In this document: in pieces, positions 17,967-27,001 of the stretch | Layout: each line of letters begins with the position of its first letter | Position numbering within the stretch: the first letter of the stretch is position 1 | From: Budvicia diplopodorum | GTDB lineage: Bacteria; Pseudomonadota; Gammaproteobacteria; Enterobacterales; Enterobacteriaceae | Assembly: GCF_009800925.1 (NCBI RefSeq) | Contig: NZ_WOYF01000002.1 | Span: 1 to 64,000 of the forward strand | Reading direction: 5' to 3' | Length of the DNA: 64,000 nt | Notes under the pieces: model-generated | Told to the model about the DNA's origin: nothing | The model's input: only the letters and a program-made list of their open reading frames with translations | The model's database searches: none | Translations under genes and position numbers: made by a program

Positions 17967-19592
17967 ATGAAGGTCAGTAAACTGAGTTGTTCTGGTTTAA
18001 CCTTTGTTTTAACTACCGCACTATTTTTCACGCTGTTTCAAAATGCGCTCGCCATCAAAGCGTTTTGGCATGCCATTGCTGCAAACGGTGGTAGTTGGCT
18101 ATTCGCAGCCACCGTTCCGGTTATCACCTTTTGTGTCCTCAATATCATCTTTAGCCTGTTGTTACTGCCAATAATCCGTAAACCCTTGGTAACTATTTTC
18201 TTAATTGCCGGTGCTTACGTGAACTACGTGATGTACAGCTTTGACGTGGTTATCGATCGCAACATGATCCAGAACGCACTAGAGACCAATACGCATGAGG
18301 CTTTAGATCTGGTGACGGTGAAAATGGGAGTCTGGCTGCTGGTATTGGGGCTCCTTCCGGCCATTGTGGTGTGGATAGTCAAAATCAAACCGTCAGTGAA
18401 ACCGCTGAAAGAGATTGCTCAGCGAACGGCCAATATTGCTATTTCAGCCCTGCTCATTTTGCTTATCGCCTTCTTCTTTTATAAGGATTACGCACCGTTA
18501 ATTCGTAATAATTCTGGACTGGTTAAGATGTTAGTCCCAACCGACTATGTCTCTGGCCTGATCGGTGCAGTATCAAAGAAAATTGAGAGCCATCGCCCGC
18601 TGGTAGATATCGGTCAGGATGCAGATAAAGGACCAACAATTAACGCTGAGAAGAAAAAGACGCTGATCGTTTTAGTGGTTGGCGAAACCGCCAGAGCGGC
18701 TAACTTTTCGTTGGGCGGATATGAGCGTGAAACGAATCCTAAGCTCAAGCAGAACAACGTTATCTATTTCCCTAACGTTAGCTCGTGCGGTACTGAAACC
18801 GCGATCTCCGTTCCCTGTATGTTCTCTGATATGCCGCGCAAGCATTACGATGCAATCAAGGCGTCTCATCAGGAAGGCTTACTGGATATTGTCGCTAAAG
18901 CTCGAATCAGCGTACTTTGGCGGGAGAATGACGGTGGCTGTAAAGGCGCTTGCGACCGAGTCCCACATCAGGACATTGTTCAGCTTAATCCCGAGGGTTT
19001 GTGTCAGGGAGGTACCTGCCATGATGAGGCCCTGCTACACAATCTCGATAACTATATTAATGGCCTGAATAACGATGGAATCATCGTGTTGCATCAGATC
19101 GGCAGCCATGGTCCATCTTACTTTGAGCGTTATCCGCAAGAGTATCGGCAATTTGTCCCAACCTGCGACAGCAACCAGATACAGGATTGTGACCACCAAT
19201 CGCTGGTCAATACCTATGACAATACTATTTTATATACCGATGCCGTGCTGGATAAAACCTTAACGCTGCTGAAAAGCCACGACGATAAATTTGCTACCGC
19301 GATGGTCTATCTGTCTGACCACGGTGAATCTCTGGGAGAAAAAGGCCTGTATCTGCACGGTACACCCTATCTGTTCGCGCCGAAAGAGCAGACCCATATT
19401 CCGTTCCTGATGTGGATGTCCGATGATTATAAAAAGAACTATCGCATCAACGGCGAGTGCGTTAGCGACAGGGCGAAGCAGGAGGAATTCTCACAGGATA
19501 ATCTGTTTCACACCATACTGGGAATGCTGAATATTCAAACCAGCGAATATCAGCCAGCGCTGGATATTCTCGACGGTTGCCGCCAGAGTTAA
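17967..19592 (+). CDS. Lipid A phosphoethanolamine transferase EptA
   Basis: An inner-membrane enzyme that transfers phosphoethanolamine from phosphatidylethanolamine to lipid A, lowering surface charge and polymyxin binding. Its 541 residues comprise an N-terminal membrane domain with about five helices (residues ~10-175) and a periplasmic sulfatase-fold domain. Metal and catalytic residues line up with MCR/EptA: Glu240 (VVGETARA), the phospho-acceptor Thr278 (CGTETAISVPCMFS, with disulfide Cys274-Cys284) and Asp451-His452 (LSDHGESLGE). Further paired Cys occur in the soluble domain. Start ATG follows GGAGCAAAAAGCCA. It interrupts the usual surE-truD junction and has a PmrA-like box upstream. 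It is a chromosomal EptA-type gene by layout; no mobile element flanks it. Confidence 0.94.
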   Translation: MKVSKLSCSGLTFVLTTALFFTLFQNALAIKAFWHAIAANGGSWLFAATVPVITFCVLNIIFSLLLLPIIRKPLVTIFLIAGAYVNYVMYSFDVVIDRNMIQNALETNTHEALDLVTVKMGVWLLVLGLLPAIVVWIVKIKPSVKPLKEIAQRTANIAISALLILLIAFFFYKDYAPLIRNNSGLVKMLVPTDYVSGLIGAVSKKIESHRPLVDIGQDADKGPTINAEKKKTLIVLVVGETARAANFSLGGYERETNPKLKQNNVIYFPNVSSCGTETAISVPCMFSDMPRKHYDAIKASHQEGLLDIVAKARISVLWRENDGGCKGACDRVPHQDIVQLNPEGLCQGGTCHDEALLHNLDNYINGLNNDGIIVLHQIGSHGPSYFERYPQEYRQFVPTCDSNQIQDCDHQSLVNTYDNTILYTDAVLDKTLTLLKSHDDKFATAMVYLSDHGESLGEKGLYLHGTPYLFAPKEQTHIPFLMWMSDDYKKNYRINGECVSDRAKQEEFSQDNLFHTILGMLNIQTSEYQPALDILDGCRQS

Positions 19593-19631
19593 TCCCGATA
19601 GTTAGTCAATATGATGGATGAAGACGCCGTT

Positions 19632-19660
19632 ATAAGGTACCCGATTATTAGGTACCTTAT
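19632..19660. terminator. Inverted repeat after eptA
   Basis: Perfect 10-bp arms ATAAGGTACC / GGTACCTTAT with a 9-bp loop, 40 bp after the eptA stop and between convergent genes. There is no T-run, so it may be a weak terminator or a protein site. Confidence 0.45.
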
Positions 19661-19701
19661 GATAGATAAAACAAGCTTGCCTGCGCTTTATTGGCTAAAG
19701 G

Positions 19702-20199
19702 CTATGACCATTTACCAATCCATTCATTCTCTTTTCGTTGAATTATCGGATCGCTAAAGATCAGATGATAAGAACCATCATCATTATTATATTTCAATAC
19801 GTTAGTATCGCCATTCGCGCTTTTATATTTTTCAAAATCTGCCGTTTGGCATGACAAATTGTATTTAGCCTCAGGGACGTTACGTAAACTAATACGCTCT
19901 AGCTCATGATTAAAAAAGGAAAGTTTAAGATCCAGAATTCCACAGCCTGTAGGATACCCAGCAACCTTCACTTCGGTAAAACGGCCGTTACCTCTCTCAA
20001 CCAGTTGGTCCCTTTCAATTATAAACGGGTAATTTTGCTTAGTAACCTCACGCTGAATATCATCCAATTTGGAGTATCCATTAAAATTTAGCCGGATGCC
20101 GGAAGGGTGACTTTGCGTATAAAAATAGTAGAGAGCTGAAAACAAAACCAAGCAGCCACATACGGCGGCTAACGTCGCTCCCTTAGTAACAATGCGCAT
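19702..20199 (-). CDS. Hypothetical membrane-anchored or secreted protein
   Basis: I do not recognise this 165-residue protein. Residues ~8-28 are hydrophobic (ATLAAVCGCLVLFSALYYFY), after a short Met-Arg-Ile-Val-Thr-Lys start, so it is either a single-pass protein or is exported. The rest is soluble and mixed alpha/beta, with two Cys (GCGIL and LSCQT) that could pair in the periplasm. It sits between eptA and truD, convergent with eptA and in line with truD, 28 bp downstream of the truD stop. It may be part of the same insertion as eptA. No function is proposed. Confidence 0.7.
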   Translation of the reverse strand: MRIVTKGATLAAVCGCLVLFSALYYFYTQSHPSGIRLNFNGYSKLDDIQREVTKQNYPFIIERDQLVERGNGRFTEVKVAGYPTGCGILDLKLSFFNHELERISLRNVPEAKYNLSCQTADFEKYKSANGDTNVLKYNNDDGSYHLIFSDPIIQRKENEWIGKWS

Positions 20200-20227
20200 A
20201 TAATCCCTTATTGCTTATGATGTAATA

Positions 20228-21268
20228 TCACTCTTCCGCAACGTTACCCATACCACCGGTCAACATCAGTTCCCTGACTACGCTGGTGGCAAAACAACCG
20301 GAAGGCAGCCAAAAATTCAGTGATAGCGTTTGGCTATCAGACCAGCTCCATTGCATATGCTGAGGCATCAAAAGCACGGCACGTCTGGCGTTCTCAACCC
20401 TTTCGCGCGTCACCAGCGACATCAGGGTTTGATATTCGCTTAATATCTGCTGTTCAAACGCCAAAGTTTGGTCTTTAGTACCCAGCTCGCGATCGCCGGG
20501 TAGCGGTGCGGTAACCTGTAGTTCACCGTCATCAAGCCGTTGCTGCAAAGCGTCGAGCTCTTCAGGCTGCGCAACAAACCAACTGCCTCTGCCGGTTAGC
20601 TGCATCGCATCGCCAGCCAGTACTTTTTTATGTAGACCCTGCTCAATACGGCTGCTGGCAATATGATTAAACATCGCACTGCGGGCGGCAGATAAATAGA
20701 AACTGCGTTTATTACGCTCGTTTACCCGTATTTCGTTTTTAGCCCACCGCTCAGCCTGAGTAATATTATTACCGTTATGGCCGAAGCGCTGTTCACCAAA
20801 GTAGTTAGGCACGCCGAAAAGCTTAATGCTCTGCAGGCGAGACTCAACCTGCTCACTATCGCTGATATGGCGAAGCGTCAGGCTAAAACTGTTTCCGCGT
20901 AGCGTTCCGATACGAATTTTACGCAGGTGCCGATCGGTGTTTAATATTTCACAGCCTTCAAGCTCAAAGGTGCTGAAGTCCGGCGTCTCTTTACCCGGCA
21001 TCTGCAAGCAGAACCATTGTTCGGTAACGGCGTGGCGATCTTTGAGGCCAGCATAGCTCACTGAACGGGCCGGAATCTTGGCGAAACGGGCCAGATGGTC
21101 GGCGACAAACTGAGTATTACAACCGGTTTTACGCAGATAAACTAAAACGTGCTCACCTTCGCCATCGGGCTCAAAGCCCAAATCTTCCCGCACGCAGAAA
21201 TCTTCAGGAGAGGCCTTTAATACCCCGCTCGCCGTAGGTTCACCGTGTAGCCAGACTAATGACATCAT
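20228..21268 (-). CDS. tRNA pseudouridine(13) synthase TruD
   Basis: It converts U13 of tRNA-Glu to pseudouridine. The 346-residue form (E. coli 349) starts [10 protein letters not shown], directly after the ispF stop; a longer in-frame reading runs back into ispF without family support. The catalytic Asp77 lies in [13 protein letters not shown]. Other family stretches are [39 protein letters not shown] and [16 protein letters not shown]. It belongs to the ftsB-ispD-ispF-truD run. In E. coli surE follows at once; here an unknown gene and eptA intervene. Confidence 0.96.
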   Translation of the reverse strand: MMSLVWLHGEPTASGVLKASPEDFCVREDLGFEPDGEGEHVLVYLRKTGCNTQFVADHLARFAKIPARSVSYAGLKDRHAVTEQWFCLQMPGKETPDFSTFELEGCEILNTDRHLRKIRIGTLRGNSFSLTLRHISDSEQVESRLQSIKLFGVPNYFGEQRFGHNGNNITQAERWAKNEIRVNERNKRSFYLSAARSAMFNHIASSRIEQGLHKKVLAGDAMQLTGRGSWFVAQPEELDALQQRLDDGELQVTAPLPGDRELGTKDQTLAFEQQILSEYQTLMSLVTRERVENARRAVLLMPQHMQWSWSDSQTLSLNFWLPSGCFATSVVRELMLTGGMGNVAEE

Positions 21269-21293
21269 GCTTATATTCTCGCTTTCTACTCTT

Positions 21294-21776
21294 TCATACG
21301 CCGGTTTTAACCAATAACGCCACGGCTTCACAGGCAATACCTTCTTTACGACCGGTAAAACCAAGCTGCTCGGTGGTGGTGGCCTTCACATTGACGTCAT
21401 CCATATGGCAGCCTAAATCTTCAGCGATATTGACGCGCATCTGAGGAATATGCGGAGCCATTTTAGGCGACTGGGCAATAATGGTAACGTCAACGTTGCC
21501 GACGCTATAACCTTTGGCCAGAATGCGGCGATAGGCTTCGCGCAGCAATTCACGGCTGTCGGCCCCTTTAAATGCGGGATCGGTATCGGGGAATAGTTTA
21601 CCGATATCGCCCAACGCAGCGGCACCCAGTAAGGCATCGGTTAGCGCATGAAGCGCGACATCGCCGTCGGAATGAGCAATCAGCCCAAACTCATAAGGAA
21701 TACGTACACCACCAATAATTAACGGACCTTCGCCACCAAATTTATGAACGTCAAAACCATGACCAATACGCATCAA
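21294..21776 (-). CDS. 2-C-methyl-D-erythritol 2,4-cyclodiphosphate synthase IspF
   Basis: The fifth enzyme of the MEP isoprenoid pathway; it cyclises CDP-methylerythritol 2-phosphate with release of CMP. It is 160 residues (E. coli 159), trimeric in the family. Metal ligands are Asp8 and His10 in [10 protein letters not shown] and the later His in [14 protein letters not shown]. The C-terminal [19 protein letters not shown] is the CMP-binding signature. It lies 13 bp after ispD, so they are co-transcribed. Confidence 0.98.
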   Translation of the reverse strand: MMRIGHGFDVHKFGGEGPLIIGGVRIPYEFGLIAHSDGDVALHALTDALLGAAALGDIGKLFPDTDPAFKGADSRELLREAYRRILAKGYSVGNVDVTIIAQSPKMAPHIPQMRVNIAEDLGCHMDDVNVKATTTEQLGFTGRKEGIACEAVALLVKTGV

Positions 21777-21789
21777 CCATTCTCCTATT

Positions 21790-22500
21790 TTAGTATTGGT
21801 GGGTCAGATAAAAGGTCGCCAGCGCCAAATCTTCTGGACGGGTGACTTTTATATTATCGGAACGGCCTGCAACCAGTAACGGATGAAACCCACAGTGTTC
21901 CAGCGCAGAGGCTTCATCGGTTAATGCAACGCCTTCATTCAGCGCCCTGCTCATGCAGTCGTTGAGTAATTCAAGAGGGAACATTTGGGGCGTTAACGCA
22001 TGCCAGAGCTCGTTGCGTTCGACGGTATGGGCTATCGAGCACTCGCCGCTAATGGCTCGCTTCATGGTATCTTTCACCGGCGTCGCCAGAATACCGCCCT
22101 GCTGGCTTTTCATCGCATCGTGAATCAGGCGGTCAAGATCGGATAAGTGTAGGCAGGGGCGCGCCGCATCGTGCACTAAAACCCACCGGGCGTTCATTTG
22201 GCTTGCCCGTTTTAATCCTGCCATCACAGAGTCATAGCGTGCAGCACCGCCGATGGTGACAGAAACCCGGCTATCTTGTGATATAGAAAGAGAAGCGAAA
22301 ATAGTATCCTGAGGATGTACGACAACGATCACATGCTGGACGGTACCGTGTGATAACAACGCCTGAATGGCATATTCAATTATCGTTTTGTGACCAATGG
22401 TCAAATATTGTTTAGGACAATCAGACTGCATTCTGCTGCCAATACCGGCAGCGGGTAAAATAGCAACAACGTCATAAAGAGGAACCGCAGTCAGGCTCAT
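21790..22500 (-). CDS. 2-C-methyl-D-erythritol 4-phosphate cytidylyltransferase IspD
   Basis: It makes CDP-methylerythritol from MEP and CTP. Its 236 residues equal E. coli's. The nucleotide-binding N terminus is [21 protein letters not shown], with the catalytic Arg and Lys; the substrate motif is [12 protein letters not shown], and the C-terminal [13 protein letters not shown] is intact. Its start is directly adjacent to the ftsB stop codon (no gap), as in E. coli, which implies coupled translation. Confidence 0.98.
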   Translation of the reverse strand: MSLTAVPLYDVVAILPAAGIGSRMQSDCPKQYLTIGHKTIIEYAIQALLSHGTVQHVIVVVHPQDTIFASLSISQDSRVSVTIGGAARYDSVMAGLKRASQMNARWVLVHDAARPCLHLSDLDRLIHDAMKSQQGGILATPVKDTMKRAISGECSIAHTVERNELWHALTPQMFPLELLNDCMSRALNEGVALTDEASALEHCGFHPLLVAGRSDNIKVTRPEDLALATFYLTHQY

Positions 22501-22809
22501 CTATTTATTACCACCGCTGGCAGCAGCCGTTTTTGACTGTTCAGTAATAATACGGTAGAAGCTTTCACCGGGTTTAACCATTCCCAACTCATTGCGGGCC
22601 CGTTCTTCAAGCGCTTCTTTACCGCCGTTCAGATCGCTGATTTCGGCGAACAGGCGCTCGTTGCGTGATTTCAACTTTGCGTTATTATCTTGCTGAACAA
22701 CTAAATCATCCTGTACCCGTACATAATCATGCACGCCATTTTTGCCCAACCATAGCGAGTACTGTAACCAGCCAAGCAGTGCGATCAATAATAACGTCAG
22801 TTTACTCAT
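22501..22809 (-). CDS. Cell division protein FtsB
   Basis: A small bitopic inner-membrane protein that forms the FtsQLB complex and signals onset of septal peptidoglycan synthesis. It has 102 residues, with a transmembrane segment at 4-20 ([19 protein letters not shown]), a coiled coil with the [15 protein letters not shown] heptads, and the [17 protein letters not shown] motif. It is first in the ftsB-ispD-ispF-truD unit. Confidence 0.97.
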   Translation of the reverse strand: MSKLTLLLIALLGWLQYSLWLGKNGVHDYVRVQDDLVVQQDNNAKLKSRNERLFAEISDLNGGKEALEERARNELGMVKPGESFYRIITEQSKTAAASGGNK

Positions 22810-22951
22810 TCCCGCCCCCTAAAAAACCGGCTAATCATCCCATAACTCGCCAGCAGACTCAAACTTATCAGACTAAGGGAATGTTACAGACTATCTGTCA
22901 GTCGATTTTAACCGGTCAACGCGATGTTATCCGGCTAAAATCGCGACATAT

Positions 22952-23680
22952 TTATGAGGAAAGAATTTTACTCAGGAAAACCCGGGTACGTTCATTCGCC
23001 GGGGCTGTATACAGTTTTTCAGGCACATCTTCTTCCTGAATAACGCCCTGATCGATAAAGATAACCCGGTCGGCCACGTCACGGGCAAAGCCCATCTCAT
23101 GAGTCACAACCACCATCGTCATACCTTCATGGGCCAACGCTTTCATTACGGCCAGAACCTCACCCACCAGCTCAGGATCGAGCGCTGAAGTCGGTTCATC
23201 AAACAGCATGACTTTGGGTTCCATCGCTAACGCGCGGGCAATGGCTACACGCTGCTGCTGCCCGCCGGAAAGCTGACTTGGATAAGCATCAATCTTATCT
23301 AGCAGGCCGACTTTACGCAGCAATAGTTCTGCATTTTTAATCGCTTCCGCTTTAGAGAGCTTTTTCACATCCATCGGAGCCAGAATTAAATTTTCCAACA
23401 CGGTCATATGAGGAAAAAGGTTAAATCGCTGGAAAACCATACCGACACTTTCGCGCAGTTTATTAAGGTCGGTTTTCGGGTCATGAACGTTAAATCCGTT
23501 AACCGTTACTTCACCACCGGACACCTCTTCCAACGAGTTCATGCAGCGCAAGAAGGTGCTTTTCCCCGAGCCCGATGGACCAATAATGCATACCACTTCG
23601 TTAGCGGCAATATCGCAAGAGATACCGCGTAAAACGTGAGTGCTGCCAAACTGCTTTTGTAAATTACGAATCTTAATCAC
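22952..23680 (-). CDS. Polar amino acid ABC transporter, ATP-binding protein (GlnQ/HisP type)
   Basis: The cytoplasmic ATPase of an amino-acid importer, 242 residues. Walker A is GPSGSGKST, the Q-loop contains [16 protein letters not shown] (characteristic of the polar amino acid group), the signature is [15 protein letters not shown], Walker B is [14 protein letters not shown] and the switch His is in [11 protein letters not shown]. Its start overlaps the end of the permease gene by 8 bp. The substrate cannot be read from this subunit. It is the closest relative type of GlnQ but is not necessarily a glutamine system. Confidence 0.94.
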   Translation of the reverse strand: MIKIRNLQKQFGSTHVLRGISCDIAANEVVCIIGPSGSGKSTFLRCMNSLEEVSGGEVTVNGFNVHDPKTDLNKLRESVGMVFQRFNLFPHMTVLENLILAPMDVKKLSKAEAIKNAELLLRKVGLLDKIDAYPSQLSGGQQQRVAIARALAMEPKVMLFDEPTSALDPELVGEVLAVMKALAHEGMTMVVVTHEMGFARDVADRVIFIDQGVIQEEDVPEKLYTAPANERTRVFLSKILSS

Positions 23681-24434
23681 TTCGACCTAACCTCGTTTCC
23701 ATGTGCTTTACCATCAGGGAAAGTAAGAAAGTAATCACCCAATAGACAACCGAAATTGTCAGGTAGGGTTCCCAATAGGTGGCATATGCGCCAGATACCG
23801 TCCGGGCTGCGTAGGCCAAATCGGCTAGACCGATCGCAGATGCCAGAGAAGAGTCTTTAACGATAGATATCGCATTGTTGCCCAACGGCGGCAGCATACG
23901 GCGAAAAGCCTGAGGCAAAATAATTTTACGCATGGTCTTGCCATAGCTCATGCCTAACGAACGGGCCGCTTCCATTTGCCCGCGGTCGATAGACTGAATT
24001 CCCGCCCGAAAAATTTCAGAAATATAGGCGCCGGAGTTCAGCGTAATAGCAACCACACAGGACAAAAAAGCACCGTAATCAGAACGCAGCATTCTGGCAA
24101 AATCAACCGACATCAGGCCACTGCTAACCAGCAAGCCGTCACGAGGGTTAATCAATAACGGGATCAAAGCAAAGTGCACCACCATGATCTGTACAAACAG
24201 CGGAGTTCCGCGAAAAGCACTCACGTAGATCCGTACCGGCCACTGTATAAACGCCTGTAAACAAAAATCGACTCCCGGATTACGGGGAGCCTGAGCAGAA
24301 CGACCTAATCCGAGAGCCAGTCCCCATAAGCTACCTAAAATCACGCAAATGACGGTACACTTAATGGTCATCCATGCGCCTTGTGCGAACAAAGGGGCGT
24401 ATTCCTGGATAATTTCCCAGCGAAATCCTGACAT
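23673..24434 (-). CDS. Polar amino acid ABC transporter, permease
   Basis: A 253-residue inner-membrane protein of the HisM/GlnP type with about five helices. The N-terminal amphipathic start ([20 protein letters not shown]) is typical. The ATPase-coupling EAA loop is [24 protein letters not shown]. Only one permease gene is present, so it probably forms a homodimer, as GlnP does. It lies between a binding-protein gene upstream and the ATPase gene it overlaps. Confidence 0.94.
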   Translation of the reverse strand: MSGFRWEIIQEYAPLFAQGAWMTIKCTVICVILGSLWGLALGLGRSAQAPRNPGVDFCLQAFIQWPVRIYVSAFRGTPLFVQIMVVHFALIPLLINPRDGLLVSSGLMSVDFARMLRSDYGAFLSCVVAITLNSGAYISEIFRAGIQSIDRGQMEAARSLGMSYGKTMRKIILPQAFRRMLPPLGNNAISIVKDSSLASAIGLADLAYAARTVSGAYATYWEPYLTISVVYWVITFLLSLMVKHMETRLGRSD

Positions 24435-24457
24435 AAAAATAATCCGTGTAACCTATA

Positions 24458-24495
24458 AAAAGAAAAAAGTTCAGGGCGAAGCAGTCGCCCTGAAC
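24458..24495 (-). terminator. Terminator/attenuator inside the amino-acid ABC operon
   Basis: On the minus strand GTTCAGGGCGA-ctgct-TCGCCCTGAAC gives a perfect 11-bp stem followed by TTTTTTCTTTTT. It is 20 bp after the binding-protein gene and before the permease gene. Partial read-through would give more binding protein than membrane subunits, a common arrangement. Confidence 0.8.
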
Positions 24496-24514
24496 CTATA
24501 GCAATTAAAACATC

Positions 24515-25291
24515 TTATTCGGCTGGCAAAACCGGAATATCACCATCAAACCAGGTTTGATAAATCTTCGCGTAAGTACCATCGGCAATAATTTTCTTCA
24601 GGCCTGCGTTAATTTTATTACGCAGTTCTACATTATTTTTAGCCACGGCGATGCCAAAATACTGACGTTCAAACTTGTCGTCAAACACAAGGTTAAACTC
24701 TTTTTCTGGGTGATTTTTAATATAAAACTTAGCAACGCCTACGTCACCAACGGCGGCATCAATACCGTCTTCATACAGTTCTTGTAGCATCAGTGGCGTA
24801 TTATCAAAGCGTTTAATGGCCGTACTGTTTTTACCCAAAACCTCAGAAACAACAATATCACCGGTACTTGAGTTAACAACGCCGACTTTTAGCGTTTTTA
24901 ACTCAGCAAGCGATTTAACCACTTTACCTTTAGGAACCACAATAGCCTGCTGGGCAGGGAAGTAAGGTGCGGAGAAATCAACCATTTGCTTACGCTTATC
25001 GGTAATAGTAATGCCTGAAATAATAATGTCCCGATCGCCACTGCCTAGGGTTGCAAAAATACCTTCCCAAGGCGTGTTTACCAGTTTGATATTAAATTTT
25101 TCGGCTTTAGCGATCGCAGTGATGATATCAATGTCAAAACCCTGAAGCTCTTTTTTACTATTTTCAAATTCAAAAGGCCGATAAGTACCACCGGAACCCA
25201 CAACATAAGTAGGTTCTGCTGAATGGGCGACGGGCAGGGTACAAATTACAGCAGCCAGACAAGCACCGAAAATGGAAAGGCGTTTAAACAT
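24515..25291 (-). CDS. Polar amino acid ABC transporter, periplasmic binding protein
   Basis: A 258-residue type II periplasmic binding protein (bacterial extracellular solute-binding family 3). The signal peptide ends near VAHSAEP. Family stretches are TYRPFEFENSKKELQGFDID, LGSGDRDIIISGITITDKR, VDFSAPYF and the hinge LKVGVVNSSTGDIV. The Tyr/Phe near the start and the Asp near the end should bind the amino-acid head groups. The side-chain specificity is not evident; a glutamine- or basic-amino-acid-type ligand is possible. It is first in the operon with the permease and ATPase. Confidence 0.93.
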   Translation of the reverse strand: MFKRLSIFGACLAAVICTLPVAHSAEPTYVVGSGGTYRPFEFENSKKELQGFDIDIITAIAKAEKFNIKLVNTPWEGIFATLGSGDRDIIISGITITDKRKQMVDFSAPYFPAQQAIVVPKGKVVKSLAELKTLKVGVVNSSTGDIVVSEVLGKNSTAIKRFDNTPLMLQELYEDGIDAAVGDVGVAKFYIKNHPEKEFNLVFDDKFERQYFGIAVAKNNVELRNKINAGLKKIIADGTYAKIYQTWFDGDIPVLPAE

Positions 25292-25629
25292 GATACATAT
25301 CCTTATCTATTAAAAATGTTGAATAGCCGAATTATGCACGAATAACGCATAAAAATACACATATCCCAAATAATCTGAGAAAAATAATAAGATTTGGGTC
25401 TATTTTTGTCATTCCCCCGATTATCACGATTATTTTTAACGTATAATTCACATTACTCTCTACATAATTCTTATTGATTTTAAATAATTAGCCAACATCC
25501 CATTTCAAAATAGTATAAATTAGAAAAGCGTGACCTAACCCAATAGGATTTAATGATCAAGGTCAAAAATCGCTAAAAGATAAGAAATGATAATCACTTA
25601 CTAATAATAACTCTTCAGGAAATCACTTT
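25292..25629. promoter_or_regulatory. Divergent promoter region, ABC operon / yjiH-like genes
   Basis: 338 bp, very AT-rich, between divergent operons. It should contain both promoters. I found no gene and no operator that I would name; a direct repeat of CGATTAT at about 25420-25435 is the only feature noticed. Confidence 0.4.
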
Positions 25630-26478
25630 ATGTCTAATGAAAATATAACCCCTGACCAGCAAGGAAAGCTCAAGGTTGGCATAGGGGCCTACTTTGCTCT
25701 ATTTTTTGCCGTTGTGTTCTTCTCTGGAATATTTGGCCCTACTTCCGCATCTACCCTTTGGATTGACGCTCAAATTAGTGCGTTGAACCTGCAACACCCT
25801 GATTTCCCCCGCTGGTTAACGTCATGGGTCAAACCACTACTGTCTTCTATTGACTTCACCACGCTAAATGGCGCTTTTGGTAAAGTGGTCACAGGCGTCA
25901 GTCAGGTTGACGACGCGTTAAAAACAACCAATGGCACCTTTCGAGGAACCGGCGGCAGCGGCGCAATGGAAGGCTTTTTGTTTGCTTTTGGTCTGATTCC
26001 TTCCGTTATGTTTGCGCTGGCAATGATTAACGTGCTGGAGCACTACGGTGCGTTAGACGCGGCCAGAAAGTTATTAAGCGTTATTTTAAGACCGCTATTG
26101 GGTATTCCCGGCGTTACCGGCTTAGCAATTATCGGTAGCTTACAAAGTACCGACGTTGGTGCATCGCTGACCCGTGCGCTGTCTGATGAAGAAAAAATCA
26201 CTGCCAAAGAAAAAGAAGTATTAACCATGTTCCAGTTTTCCGGTGGCGCAATGATTACCAACTTCTTCTCTTCCGGCGCCGTACTCTTCACGTTAGTGCT
26301 GGCCTCAGGCGAACTTGCTGTTCCAACCACCATTGGTGCATGTATTGGCGTTATTTTTATAATGAAAGTGTTTGGCGCTAATCTGATGCGTCTTTATCTG
26401 GCATTTTTTTCCGATAAAAACGAACAAGAAAATAACAATGATGAAGTTAGCGAAAAAACCATTAAGGACAACAAATAA
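25630..26478 (+). CDS. YjiH-like nucleoside-recognition (Gate) membrane protein
   Basis: A 282-residue integral membrane protein. It shows an N-terminal helix (GAYFALFFAVVFFSGIFG), a loop, then FLFAFGLIPSVMFALAMINVLEHYGALDAARKLL and QSTDVGASLTRALSDEEKITAKEKEVLTMFQFS, the pattern of the Gate/nucleoside recognition domain in E. coli YjiH. The C terminus is a charged cytoplasmic tail. It overlaps the next gene (YjiG-like) by one base at ATAATG, so the two are translated together and probably form one transporter. In E. coli the pair precedes iadA (isoaspartyl dipeptidase); here an M20 peptidase takes that place. The substrate is unproven; a dipeptide or amino-acid derivative is suggested by context. 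Confidence 0.85.
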   Translation: MSNENITPDQQGKLKVGIGAYFALFFAVVFFSGIFGPTSASTLWIDAQISALNLQHPDFPRWLTSWVKPLLSSIDFTTLNGAFGKVVTGVSQVDDALKTTNGTFRGTGGSGAMEGFLFAFGLIPSVMFALAMINVLEHYGALDAARKLLSVILRPLLGIPGVTGLAIIGSLQSTDVGASLTRALSDEEKITAKEKEVLTMFQFSGGAMITNFFSSGAVLFTLVLASGELAVPTTIGACIGVIFIMKVFGANLMRLYLAFFSDKNEQENNNDEVSEKTIKDNK

Positions 26479-26945
26479 TGTCAAACCCAACTAAACCTAT
26501 GATCACTGACATTTTCGTTGCAGGTGCCCGCAAGGGGTGGGTAATTGCAACAACCAGTACACTGCCTAACGTATTAATGGCATTCGTGATTATCAAAGTG
26601 CTACAGATAACAGGCTTACTCGAACTACTGGGCAAGATTTGTGAGCCGGTTATGGCAATAGTCGGCCTGCCCGGAGAGGCGGCGGCAGTGTTAATCAGCA
26701 GCCTGATGTCTATGGGCGGCGCGATCGGCGTTGCGGTAGGCCTGTTCCAAAGCGGCCATCTTAACGGAGAGCATCTGGCTATTCTGGCTCCGGCCATCTA
26801 TCTGATGGGCTCTCTGGTGCAGTACGTTGGGCGCGTTTTAGGCGTGGTTGGAACGAAAGCCACCCGTATTCCACTCATGCTGCTTATCGCCGTTATCAAT
26901 GCATTTGTTGGTATGTTCCTGATGCGAATTATTATTAATCTCTAA
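26478..26945 (+). CDS. YjiG-like nucleoside-recognition (Gate) membrane protein
   Basis: A 155-residue membrane protein with about four helices, matching E. coli YjiG in size and pattern: PMITDIFVAGARKGWVIATTSTLPNVLMAF at the start, KICEPVMAIVGLPGEAAAVLISSLMSMGGAIG in the middle and a hydrophobic end. It is the second half of the YjiH/YjiG pair. A 56-bp gap with AAGGAAAG separates it from the peptidase gene, which is probably co-transcribed. Confidence 0.85.
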   Translation: MSNPTKPMITDIFVAGARKGWVIATTSTLPNVLMAFVIIKVLQITGLLELLGKICEPVMAIVGLPGEAAAVLISSLMSMGGAIGVAVGLFQSGHLNGEHLAILAPAIYLMGSLVQYVGRVLGVVGTKATRIPLMLLIAVINAFVGMFLMRIIINL

Positions 26946-27001
26946 TCTGGGGCCTAGCGGTCATTGTAAAGTCTGGTTAAAGCCAAAATAAGGAAAGAAC
27001 C

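Noticed and set aside
20228-21364. Longer forms of truD, pcm, pyrG, mazG and queE reaching upstream
   Set aside because: The extensions run into neighbouring genes or terminators, have no family similarity and are preceded by poorer ribosome sites than the internal starts.
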